Virus record (IMG/VR): IMGVR_UViG_3300010883_000460
Location: 1 to 24,153 of that record
Length of the DNA: 24,153 nucleotides
DNA from: a virus
Strand: one strand, 5' to 3'
Position 1 is the stretch's first letter. Every line of letters starts with the position of its first letter. The position numbers and the translations under genes are program-made. Shown here piece by piece: positions 13,929 to 20,726 of this stretch. The notes under the pieces are model-generated. The model had not been told where the DNA came from. It searched no databases and was given only the letters and a program-made list of their open reading frames with translations.

Positions 13929-14113
13929 CTGATCCCGTTCAACAACATGCACAAGAAAAAACCAACAGAACAACCAACACAAAACCAAGCAACTCGGACG
14001 GGCATCAGATACCGCTCAATTGAAAACGGCTTTTGTGGTTTGATTTCTTTTTCAGGAACTTTGTACGGTTCTTCGTCAGGAAAAATGTCATCCCACATGG
14101 TTCGTGTTGACAT
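13925..14113 (-). CDS. Small membrane protein, 62 aa
   Basis: Polar N-terminus of about 38 residues with acidic and Lys/Pro-rich segments (DDIFPDEEPYKVPEKEIKP), then one TM helix (about 41-58, VAWFCVGCSVGFFLCMLLNG, three Cys inside) and only two residues after it. A tail-anchored protein with N-in orientation is likely. The ATG at 14113 shares a base with the preceding stop (TAATG), and the stop overlaps the tail completion gene (ATGA). Starts further upstream would need a long read-through of the neighbour's coding region in another frame. Part of the membrane/secreted cassette; function unknown. Confidence 0.6.
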   Translation of the reverse strand: MSTRTMWDDIFPDEEPYKVPEKEIKPQKPFSIERYLMPVRVAWFCVGCSVGFFLCMLLNGIR

Positions 14114-14415
14114 TAGACCCATCCCTTTTTGTTGATGTAATGTTTCACCATGATTGTGATTGCCTGAATGATCAGACGTTGAAGAATGAACATCAACCAA
14201 CCACCTGACAACAGACCAATTCCAACCGCTCGTTTTCTTGTGTCTCGAATCAACTTTTGTCGCCAACGCTTTTCACTGATTCCCATCGGTATTTCGCGTG
14301 GAAGATCGTCGACAAAGTGTGCAATCGATTTGCATTTTGACAACGGAACTTTTTTATCCATTTCACCGTATAGAGCATGTCCGGCTTCCTCTGGACTGTC
14401 ACTTTTAATAATCAT
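14113..14415 (-). CDS. Membrane protein with C-terminal hydrophobic segments, 100 aa
   Basis: The first 60 residues are polar, with DSPEEAGHALYGEMDK and a basic EKRWRQKLIRDTRKR stretch next to the membrane; residues about 63-90 form one long or two short hydrophobic helices (AVGIGLLSGGWLMFILQ, LIIQAITIMV), followed by a basic tail KHYINKKG. The basic residues on both sides suggest a re-entrant hairpin or N-in/C-in topology. ATGA overlap with the upstream gene, TAATG overlap with the downstream one. No family recognised. It belongs to the eight-gene cassette between neck and tail genes. Confidence 0.6.
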   Translation of the reverse strand: MIIKSDSPEEAGHALYGEMDKKVPLSKCKSIAHFVDDLPREIPMGISEKRWRQKLIRDTRKRAVGIGLLSGGWLMFILQRLIIQAITIMVKHYINKKGWV

Positions 14416-14780
14416 GATTTTGGTACAACGTTGACGTCAATCGGACTGCTGTCCACATCAATAAAAATTGAATTGTCATTGATCCCAGCTTTAATTTTTG
14501 TCACGGTTGTCTTTAAGAATTTCCAGCTGACTCTTGCGGGCGGATCGAACACCAAACCGCCATCCATTGTCATTGTCTGAACACCGCCGAAATCAATTTC
14601 CAAATCGTCTTTCGAAAATGTCCCTGAACTCAGAATTGATTTCAATGCAATATAAGCTTCACTGTCGATTTCAATTTCTTTGTCCAGGAACGATTTCGAA
14701 ACCATCGACTTAGGCTCAACCGCAAGGCTGATGACCAAACCAATCAAAACCACTGCCACGATCGGGGACGGCAGTTTCAT
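14412..14780 (-). CDS. Secreted or membrane-anchored protein, 122 aa
   Basis: The ATG at 14780 overlaps the previous stop as ATGA; upstream ATGs at 14819 and 14792 lie in the neighbour and would put polar residues ahead of the hydrophobic segment. The N-terminus (MKLPSPIVAVVLIGLVISLA) is a signal peptide or signal anchor, without a lipobox. The rest is soluble and beta-rich with acidic turns (EIEIDSEAYIALKSIL, DDLEIDFGGVQTMTMDGG, NDNSIFIDVDSSP). The body would face the periplasm or outside. No known domain. Companion of the neighbouring secreted gene. Confidence 0.6.
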   Translation of the reverse strand: MKLPSPIVAVVLIGLVISLAVEPKSMVSKSFLDKEIEIDSEAYIALKSILSSGTFSKDDLEIDFGGVQTMTMDGGLVFDPPARVSWKFLKTTVTKIKAGINDNSIFIDVDSSPIDVNVVPKS

Positions 14781-15481
14781 CGATTGATCCATTGACGATG
14801 GCAACGACCATTCACGCACCGAGTCTGCCAGTAGCCCTCAGACCGCCTGACGTTGGCTGTGCCGCTGTTCGACCATTTAGAGGCACTCTGAGCCATCTGA
14901 GACGTTGAACGTCTTACAGAGGCTTTCTGGTGGTTCATACGACCTGTGCCATTGTATGATTTTCTCAGTTGTGCCATCGAATTGGTATGAATCGCACCGT
15001 GCAGCTTGCCAAGTTCGTTTTGACTTCTGCCGTCAAGATCAGCAATCTCAAATCCATGTGTTTCCAAGTGTGACTTGCCGACAGGTTGCCGATTGTGATA
15101 CCAGATTTGTCCACCGTAGTTGTCGACGATGAACTGCACAAAATCATTCTGTTCCTCAACAGCAACTTCAACCTGAATTTGTGGTTTCTGTTGAACTGGT
15201 TTTGGCGCAACTTCAACGGCAACTTCAGGCCCAATTTTTTGTTCTTTAACCGACTCCACATATTCCTCATTAGCTTCTGAAGAAAGAGCAATGATTGTAA
15301 AAGACAAGCGATCCAATTCGGCTTCCAGTCTGTTGATCTTTGCAACCAAATCAGCACCACATCTATCACACTTGCATTGCTCAACTTCGACTGTGTTTGA
15401 AACAGCTTCTTCCGGGGCTGGGGCCGATCCCATAATCAAAGAGATTAATCCAACACCAATAACCAAAACGTTCGGACTCAT
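14777..15481 (-). CDS. Putative exported Cys-motif protein, 234 aa
   Basis: It begins with a signal-peptide-like segment (MSPNVLVIGVGLISLIMGSA, residues 1-20). A C-x-C-x2-C motif (CKCDRCGADL) follows, then a heptad-like helix (AKINRLEAELDRLSFTIIAL), a Pro/Val/Gln-rich linker (VAPKPVQQKPQIQVEV), a compact domain with IWYHNRQPVGKSHL and HGF...LGKLHGAIH, a basic Ser-rich low-complexity region, and a C-terminal Cys pair CVNGRC. Such terminal Cys pairs are frequent in exported planctomycetal proteins, which is a recollection rather than a search result. The ATG is preceded by GATGGAGTAG. The mid-domain might bind a host surface component. Function unknown. Confidence 0.6.
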   Translation of the reverse strand: MSPNVLVIGVGLISLIMGSAPAPEEAVSNTVEVEQCKCDRCGADLVAKINRLEAELDRLSFTIIALSSEANEEYVESVKEQKIGPEVAVEVAPKPVQQKPQIQVEVAVEEQNDFVQFIVDNYGGQIWYHNRQPVGKSHLETHGFEIADLDGRSQNELGKLHGAIHTNSMAQLRKSYNGTGRMNHQKASVRRSTSQMAQSASKWSNSGTANVRRSEGYWQTRCVNGRCHRQWINR

Positions 15482-15493
15482 TTGTCTACTCCA

Positions 15494-16333
15494 TCAAAGT
15501 GAAAGACCGTCGGTGAATTCGTTGAAGGTAACTTTCCGAGGCTCAAGATTTTCCATGTCAGAAACGCCGATGAAAACCGTGAACTTATCACGAAACATTT
15601 TCTCGACTGATTTCTGATTCCACGTCGCCCAGCCCTTATCCCCCCAACGTTCATCCCAGCTGTTATTTATGTCAGCCTCCCCAGGCCGTTTCTTGGACAT
15701 CTGCGCACCACACAAAGCATGACCACCGCCGCGACCACCCTTGAAGTCGGTAACGTGTTCACGATTGACAGAACTGTTCCAGCGAATGCCAAGACTGATT
15801 GCTCCCAAACCAGCTTCAAGAAACGTTGTCAAACCGTCCCATGATTCAATGCGAATCTGTTTGCCAGCTTTAAACCGTGCAGCAGATGGCAGACATTGTT
15901 CCTTGTAGTGTGATGGTCTGCGATTGTCGTATTTCTTACCGGGATACTTCCAAAGGTCTTCGCGACAGATACCAGTATTCATCGCAAGTTTGACACCACC
16001 TGAAATCGTTGAACCGCGATCCCCTTTGATGCCGTCCAAGCGTTGCGTTTCGTAGTATCCCATTGCCCGTGAAAGTTCGAGCGACTTCTTTCCGATGGCA
16101 ATACAAGAACAGATTTCCAACGCGGTTGAAATTGCGTGTCCCTGACATGCTCCTTGTGACATTTGGTTTTCGGTTTTGATGATCTCCCGAAAGTCAAAAT
16201 CGTTCGCTTCGTAGTGTCCTCTCATTGCAAGAACTTCAGCTTCTCCCGGCAGTGAGTCAAGTACGCCGAAATCCTCTTCCTCAATGAGCCAACCACCCGC
16301 AAGCTTGAGATATTCTTTGAATGGATCACTCAT
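15494..16333 (-). CDS. Papain-like (C1 family) cysteine peptidase
   Basis: A 279-aa protein with the papain catalytic set in the right order. Q57 lies six residues before C63 in QMSQGACQGHA, matching the oxyanion Gln and nucleophile Cys of papain; H205 lies in GGGHALCGA; N224 lies in NNSWDERWGDKGWATW, matching the Asn-Ser-Trp-Gly-x-x-Trp-Gly block. A DRGSTISGG...GICREDLWKYP segment between them is also typical of C1 peptidases. There is no signal peptide and only about 56 residues ahead of the core, too short for a classical inhibitor propeptide. It overlaps the upstream membrane gene by 8 nt. It could act in lysis, virion maturation, or host-envelope processing; position does not decide. Confidence 0.85.
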   Translation of the reverse strand: MSDPFKEYLKLAGGWLIEEEDFGVLDSLPGEAEVLAMRGHYEANDFDFREIIKTENQMSQGACQGHAISTALEICSCIAIGKKSLELSRAMGYYETQRLDGIKGDRGSTISGGVKLAMNTGICREDLWKYPGKKYDNRRPSHYKEQCLPSAARFKAGKQIRIESWDGLTTFLEAGLGAISLGIRWNSSVNREHVTDFKGGRGGGHALCGAQMSKKRPGEADINNSWDERWGDKGWATWNQKSVEKMFRDKFTVFIGVSDMENLEPRKVTFNEFTDGLSL

Positions 16334-16676
16334 AACTGTTTGGTTTTTCAGTCTGTAGTCCCAATTTGCGTTCCCTTAAACGCTTTACAGCTTCGTCGGC
16401 TTTCTCGTTCCACCAAAGTGCAAACACTTCCTGTGTTGGTTCTTTGTGAGACTCTGACCGTGCAGCTGACAGCAACTCCTGGAACTTGTTTTTGGTTTCT
16501 TCAGTTCGTTCTGCCTCTTTCAATTCAAGAATGATCAGTGCAGTTGCTTCACGGTATCTGTCATCGGCTTTGTCGAGACTGTCAGCAGTACTAACAAAAC
16601 CCCCACCGTCAGCAGGGAAGAAAGCAATGACAGCAGCAACAACCAGTCCGATAATCGGTAAGGTGTTTTTATCCAT
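16326..16676 (-). CDS. Membrane-anchored helical protein, 116 aa
   Basis: The ATG at 16676 has GAGAGGG about nine nt upstream and is preferred to 16703. Residues 6-20 (LPIIGLVVAAVIAFF) form an N-terminal TM segment or signal, followed by ADGGG and a highly charged helical domain (KADDRYREATALIILELKEAERTEETKNKF... DEAVKRLRERK). N-in/C-out anchoring of a helical stalk is reminiscent of i-spanins, but no Cys/lipoprotein partner gene nested within it was found. It overlaps both neighbours by 8 nt and precedes the papain-like gene. Confidence 0.6.
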   Translation of the reverse strand: MDKNTLPIIGLVVAAVIAFFPADGGGFVSTADSLDKADDRYREATALIILELKEAERTEETKNKFQELLSAARSESHKEPTQEVFALWWNEKADEAVKRLRERKLGLQTEKPNSYE

Positions 16677-16974
16677 CAGTTTTTGCCCTCTCTTTGACTT
16701 CACCTAATCGCATCATTTCGGCTTTCACAATCTCCTGAGTGTTTTTTCCTGATGTTAAGTATTCAAGCTTAAGTTGAGCATTCGCAAACGGACAACTGGA
16801 AACCAGTTCATTGATCCGTTCGGTGAATTCATTCAACTTCTTTGGAGGGAGTTTCTTTGGTTTACTCAGTTCTTCAACATCACTGACCGTCGAATCAGTT
16901 TTCAAGTTGAAGTAATACCAACCAACTGAAACAACAGTGACAAGCACTGCAATCATTTGATTGGGAGCCATCAA
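16669..16974 (-). CDS. Membrane-anchored helical protein, 101 aa
   Basis: The N-terminus holds a TM helix (about residues 7-23, MIAVLVTVVSVGWYYFNL), then a Ser/Lys/Pro-rich hinge (SKPKKLPPKKLNEF) and a helical domain with one Cys (INELVSSCPFANAQLKLEYL). Like the next gene it has N-in/C-out design with a short extracytoplasmic domain. ATGA overlap with the upstream holin-like gene. No family recognised. Confidence 0.6.
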   Translation of the reverse strand: MMAPNQMIAVLVTVVSVGWYYFNLKTDSTVSDVEELSKPKKLPPKKLNEFTERINELVSSCPFANAQLKLEYLTSGKNTQEIVKAEMMRLGEVKERAKTDG

Positions 16975-17168
16975 GAAACTCCTTCAGTTACTTTTGCAGC
17001 TTCTTTGCCTGCGTCTGCAATACCCTGTCCAACGATGTACGTCATGATCAGTTGGAGGATTTCAGTTACACGGTCTTCAGCGACGCCAAATCTCTGAGAA
17101 AGAAAAGCAGCGATCATCCCGATGATCATTGCCAGAAACTTTTTTGACTTCAACAGGTCAGTCCACAT
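16971..17168 (-). CDS. Small holin-like membrane protein, 65 aa
   Basis: The protein starts with a basic-amphipathic stretch (MWTDLLKSKKF), a hydrophobic helix (LAMIIGMIAAFLSQRFGV), a short charged turn (AEDRVTEI) and a second helix LQLIMTYIVGQGIADAG with a polar C-terminal tail. This layout matches small phage membrane proteins often annotated as holins, but short proteins of this kind are also found in head regions with unknown roles. AGGAGCGAACAC precedes the ATG. It leads the membrane/secreted cassette, separated by 14 nt from the head-closure-like gene. Confidence 0.5.
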   Translation of the reverse strand: MWTDLLKSKKFLAMIIGMIAAFLSQRFGVAEDRVTEILQLIMTYIVGQGIADAGKEAAKVTEGVS

Positions 17169-17182
17169 GTGTTCGCTCCTGT

Positions 17183-17551
17183 TCAGGCGGTGATTGTTGG
17201 GAGTTCATCCTTGAACCTGATTAGTGCGGCGGTCCTTCTAAAGTATCGTCCCTTGATGTCGGGTGTCGAAGTGAACGAAATGATTTCAAACAGGTTTGTT
17301 GCGGAAGAATAAACTTCTGGAAGACCGACCCAAATGATTGAACCAACAACAACTTCCTGGTCCAAATCTCTAAGCATCGCATCAGCTGAAACTTCGTTCC
17401 CCTGTGCGTCACTTGTCTTGATTTTCTTATTCTCAATGCGACCGGTTATCAAAACACCTGCGAGCACTTTTATATTGGAGTAACGGTCTTTTCCTGCCGC
17501 TTCCCAATAGGTGAAATTGGTGGTTGCTCCGTGTGTTTCGATTTCAGCCAT
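17183..17551 (-). CDS. Putative head closure / neck protein, 122 aa
   Basis: A beta-rich protein at the third position after the capsid gene, where head closure proteins (SPP1 gp16-like) are normally found. Features: strands VLAGVLITGRIENKKI, the loop SDAQGNEVSADAMLRD, the hydrophobic QEVVVGSIIWVGLPEVYSS and NLFEIISFTSTPDIKGRYFRRTAAL. These suit the small beta barrel that seals the portal channel, with a flexible loop that becomes structured on binding the adaptor. Its ATG shares one base with the preceding stop (TAATG). Assigned by position and fold impression. Confidence 0.55.
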   Translation of the reverse strand: MAEIETHGATTNFTYWEAAGKDRYSNIKVLAGVLITGRIENKKIKTSDAQGNEVSADAMLRDLDQEVVVGSIIWVGLPEVYSSATNLFEIISFTSTPDIKGRYFRRTAALIRFKDELPTITA

Positions 17552-17976
17552 TAGTGGATATTCTGATTTGCTGATGAATATTCAGTTCCGCCCCAATTGA
17601 CCGTCGCTGTTTTGGACAATCCCTCTTTGGCTTCTTTATCGCGTTTCGCAAGCCAGTTAGTTTTGTCGAGAAGCATCGCGGTTTGACCGTGAAGCGTACT
17701 GGAAAGGAACATGTCATCTGAACCCCGGAAAGTACCTGAAGCATCCCCGGTTTTCTTTGTCTTTAACTGTGGATCACGAACCGCATAGAAATGAGCGGCA
17801 ATCCACACTTCAATTTGTGTCAACTCTGTTGCAGCCAGACAAGCTTCGTTAGCTGCGTCCACTGCCGCAAGTTGATCAACAAGAATGTTTGCAGCAGCAA
17901 TGAACGGGGTCAACGATATTGAACTAGCAACATCGATGATCCCCGTCACGTCTGCGTCAACAGCTCTAATCGCCAT
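17551..17976 (-). CDS. Putative head-tail adaptor protein, 141 aa
   Basis: A predominantly helical protein: an opening MAIRAVDADVTGIID, then LTPFIAAANILVDQLA, LAATELTQIEVWIAAHFYA and LHGQTAMLLDKTNWLA. The sequence IEVWIAAHFYAVRDP is typical of the helical adaptors that dock on the portal ring (gp6/gp15-like connectors), in which a Trp-Leu-Ala-Ala-His-Phe-like helix is common. The ATG at 17976 has GGGGGGA upstream and an 11-nt overlap with the preceding gene; an alternative upstream ATG at 18003 has no such site. Second gene after the capsid. Confidence 0.65.
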   Translation of the reverse strand: MAIRAVDADVTGIIDVASSISLTPFIAAANILVDQLAAVDAANEACLAATELTQIEVWIAAHFYAVRDPQLKTKKTGDASGTFRGSDDMFLSSTLHGQTAMLLDKTNWLAKRDKEAKEGLSKTATVNWGGTEYSSANQNIH

Positions 17977-18322
17977 CAACGTCCCCCCATGCTTCTTTGA
18001 CAATCACAAGTAATTCAGCTTTGGAAGATGCCTCAGAGATTTCCAAGTCATTTTCCGTCGCGAATTCTTTCAATTGCAGCACCGTCATTTTGTCGAAATT
18101 GGGGTTTCCACTTTCGTCTTGATCCGGTGCAGGAGTTACGTCAACGATTGAGTGTCCGTCATCAGTGATCCGTGCGAATTTGATTGCCCCGAAAGAATTG
18201 TGTTTGGAGAGATCTGACTTTGAGTCAATAACATCTCCAGCCATTTCATCTTTGCCATAGGTTTTACCACCTTCGCTGTGAACACCAATGAGAACACGAA
18301 ATCGTCCAAACGTTTTAGCCAT
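17966..18322 (-). CDS. Neck-region protein with HeH/LEM- or SAP-like C-terminus, 118 aa
   Basis: The first half is beta-rich and acidic (RFRVLIGVHSEGGKTYGKDEMAGDVIDS). The C-terminal third reads DKMTVLQLKEFATENDLEISEASSKAELLVIVKEAW, the helix-extended loop-helix pattern seen in HeH/LEM and SAP-type domains often found in phage proteins next to the capsid gene (MTVxQLKxxAxExxI...SKAELI). The first part matches the accessory N-terminal region such proteins have. TTGGAGCGACATA precedes the ATG. First gene after the capsid gene; may contact DNA or the capsid interior. Confidence 0.68.
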   Translation of the reverse strand: MAKTFGRFRVLIGVHSEGGKTYGKDEMAGDVIDSKSDLSKHNSFGAIKFARITDDGHSIVDVTPAPDQDESGNPNFDKMTVLQLKEFATENDLEISEASSKAELLVIVKEAWGDVDGD

Positions 18323-18340
18323 TATGTCGCTCCAACTTTC

Positions 18341-19570
18341 TTAGGATGTCGTGCCGTGAACAATACCGGTTGAACCACCGGGGAAGTCTTTGATGAAGGG
18401 CACTTGAATTCCCATCACCTTGAAGTTTGTTCGCATGCCACCAACAGACTCCCACTGAACAGTACTGATGTTCATCCCGTTCACGGCTTCGACAACGTCA
18501 GAAGTCATTTGAACAAGAATCACAACGTCGCCTGTCAGGTAATCAAGACGACGGACGCCGTTGATCCCATCGATGGCATTCAGTCGAGTTCGAACCGTGC
18601 CAGTTGGTGCAGCCAACCCTTGAGCGGCGGTTCCTGTAACGTAGTCGCCGTCCAACAGTGCGTCATATGCCGTTGACACATAACACATGAATGGACCGTA
18701 GAAGTTCTGAGCGTATGCAAGTTCACGCATTGCCAAAACTTCGTCAACGAACGTCGCAGGAACAAACGAAGCAGACGCGGTGACGTCAGTTTTCGTAATT
18801 CGCTGTCCGTGGTTGGTGTAACCTTTCACCTGTGGACGAGATCCATAGGTTGTGGCATCACCGAACGCTAAACCAGTCACAGTTCCGATCAAAGTTTTTT
18901 CGATCGTTTCTGCAACACGTCGGGCGGCAGCTTCAGCACGGATTGTACTCTGCGGACGACCGCTCTTTCGAGAGATCTGCAGGGCACGCTTGGAAAGCCA
19001 AAAGTCGCTGTGAGTGATCGGCAAAGGGAGACCCTTCAGCGTGTACTCACTTGCGTCTGTGCGGCCTTCAGTCAGTGCATCCATATCAACGACCGCTTCA
19101 CCGTCATCGGAAAGCGTTTCGTATTCAAGGACGGTACTCGACATGCCATCGAATCCGGAGATCGAATTCGCGGAAGACAAGTCAGCCCACGCACGAAGCC
19201 GGTTTCGAACAGCAAGTTGGACACGTCGGTCAAATCGAACCCACTGATCCTTTGACAAGGTGGTTGCATTGAAAACCGGCGATTCAACACCAGCATCCTG
19301 CAGGTCACGAACTTCAACAACTTCAGTCACTGGAAAGTCGACTGCAGTACCGTCAGAGTTACAGATCATTTCCCCTTTGGGATTCTTTCTATTCTCTGAT
19401 CGACCAGTGTTGACGCAACAAACCGGAATCAGTTTCTGGTCTGAAGCACGGGGAGCAAAATACGGTCGAAGCAGTCCGGTATCGAAATGGACACCATTGC
19501 CATTGTCGATATCCAAAGCCTGTGCCAAGTCTCCTTGGCCCTGACCGTTGATAATCATATCTGTCCACAT
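18341..19570 (-). CDS. Major capsid protein (HK97/encapsulin-type fold)
   Basis: A 409-aa shell protein. Indicators: the helix-rich middle PLPITHSDFWLSKRALQIS, followed by AEAAARRVAETIEKTLIG and LAFGD, is the spine-like helix and E-loop region seen in encapsulin-type (linocin M18) capsid proteins; GVRRLDYLTGDVVILVQMTSDVVEAVNG and GMRTNFKVMGIQVPFIKDFPG make up the A domain and closing P-domain strand, where phage capsids bind ions and end with I-x-V-P. The ATG at 19570 has AAAGGATTGAACACT upstream; a longer TTG reading from 19594 adds eight unlikely residues. It lies between decoration and neck genes, the conventional order. Confidence 0.92.
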   Translation of the reverse strand: MWTDMIINGQGQGDLAQALDIDNGNGVHFDTGLLRPYFAPRASDQKLIPVCCVNTGRSENRKNPKGEMICNSDGTAVDFPVTEVVEVRDLQDAGVESPVFNATTLSKDQWVRFDRRVQLAVRNRLRAWADLSSANSISGFDGMSSTVLEYETLSDDGEAVVDMDALTEGRTDASEYTLKGLPLPITHSDFWLSKRALQISRKSGRPQSTIRAEAAARRVAETIEKTLIGTVTGLAFGDATTYGSRPQVKGYTNHGQRITKTDVTASASFVPATFVDEVLAMRELAYAQNFYGPFMCYVSTAYDALLDGDYVTGTAAQGLAAPTGTVRTRLNAIDGINGVRRLDYLTGDVVILVQMTSDVVEAVNGMNISTVQWESVGGMRTNFKVMGIQVPFIKDFPGGSTGIVHGTTS

Positions 19571-19607
19571 AGTGTTCAATCCTTTCGGGATCAAAAAAAG
19601 AAGTTTG

Positions 19608-20075
19608 TTATACGCCTGAAACCATCATGTGATACAAGGCATCAGCTGCCGGATCACTTGCTGTTTCCATGCAGATGAATGGTTCCGCTTCAGGCGTGCC
19701 TGTGGTCAGAATCAATTCGCCAGTGCCGTCGTCCACTATCATTTTCTGACCGATGGCGAGGGCACCAGCGGAAGCCTGGACGAGGACATTCAGTTGTTCA
19801 CCAATAGCGGGAACATACATGAAGATTCGATCACCGGCAGCATATGCCGTGGAATTCGTTCCGCCGTTCAATTTCGATTCAATTGCAACGACAATCAGAT
19901 TCCGTTCACCGTCAGCAGCACCGTTGAAAACTTCCCAAGTGTACCGACCTTCAATTGGTTCAACAGCTGCATCCAGCTGCATGCAATGTCCAGGCAAAGC
20001 CACGCCTGTTGAAATACCTTCGAGAAAAATTCCCCGAGGATTTGAAGCCAAAATAATTGACTTGCCAAGTGCCAT
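19608..20075 (-). CDS. Putative capsid decoration protein, 155 aa
   Basis: A beta-rich, low-charge protein located between protease/scaffold and capsid genes. Phrases such as GDRIFMYVPAIGEQLNVLVQA, LAIGQKMIVDDGTGEL and TGTPEAEPFICMETAS match the trimeric decoration (head fibre or DUF2190-like) type, in which a barrel ends with a V(I/L)... strand and alanine-rich turn. The N-terminus ALGKSIILASNPRG might contact the capsid 3-fold axis. GGGAGATCTCAGTT precedes the ATG, consistent with high expression. Confidence 0.65.
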   Translation of the reverse strand: MALGKSIILASNPRGIFLEGISTGVALPGHCMQLDAAVEPIEGRYTWEVFNGAADGERNLIVVAIESKLNGGTNSTAYAAGDRIFMYVPAIGEQLNVLVQASAGALAIGQKMIVDDGTGELILTTGTPEAEPFICMETASDPAADALYHMMVSGV

Positions 20076-20111
20076 AACTGAGATCTCCCTTCAAGAGATT
20101 TTGGTTTGAAA

Positions 20112-20726
20112 TTAGTCCCAGGACAGGTATGGAACTTCGAGTTTTTCAGACTCTGCAAAACGTGGTCCAGTGGCATTCGTCACCGGTACTGTTCGAGAAG
20201 CCCGACCAGCATACCGTGGAGTTGCTTCAACTTTTGCGGGAGCTGATCCTTTCAATTCACGAAGCGTTTCCAGTTCGTCAATTGATTTTGAATTCAGAAC
20301 CGCAGTCAGTGCTTCTTTCTTTTCGTCAGCAATGTCTTCCAAGAGACTGTTGACGATTTCAGCGTGCTGACGTTGTCGAGTCTGGCGAGCATACTCGATA
20401 TCTTCCCGCATTTCTGCAGGCAACTGTTCCAGACTGATTTCAGCCTTCGCAGCGTTTTCGATTTTCACTTCTTCTTCCTTCGGTTCTCCGGCAACCTTCT
20501 GTTCCACGGTGTACTTACCGTTCACAAAAGATACCTTGACGTGTTCGTCTTCAAATCCTTCCTGGATGCTGTTGACGAGTTCAGTATTCTTGTCTGAGGC
20601 TTCGATACCTTTCAGAATGTTTTTCAGTTTTGGGACTGTAAAATCATTCAGAATTTCGGAATCGTCCTCTGACCAGCAGTCACAACCGCTATTCACGATT
20701 GTGTCGACCAGTTCGTCTTTCTTCAT
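20112..20726 (-). CDS. Internal-start scaffold protein (same frame), 204 aa
   Basis: Within the protease gene, an ATG at 20726 (residue 267) is preceded by AAAAGGAAAACGCA, a strong ribosome binding site at good spacing. Translation from here would give just the helical acidic region (KKDELVDTIVNS... DELETLRELKG), which is what a free scaffold would need. Lambda makes Nu3 from within gene C in this way. The opening Met-Lys-Lys-Asp-Glu-Leu segment and the two Cys of GCDCWSEDD would be at the N-terminus of the shorter product. Confidence 0.6.
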   Translation of the reverse strand: MKKDELVDTIVNSGCDCWSEDDSEILNDFTVPKLKNILKGIEASDKNTELVNSIQEGFEDEHVKVSFVNGKYTVEQKVAGEPKEEEVKIENAAKAEISLEQLPAEMREDIEYARQTRQRQHAEIVNSLLEDIADEKKEALTAVLNSKSIDELETLRELKGSAPAKVEATPRYAGRASRTVPVTNATGPRFAESEKLEVPYLSWD

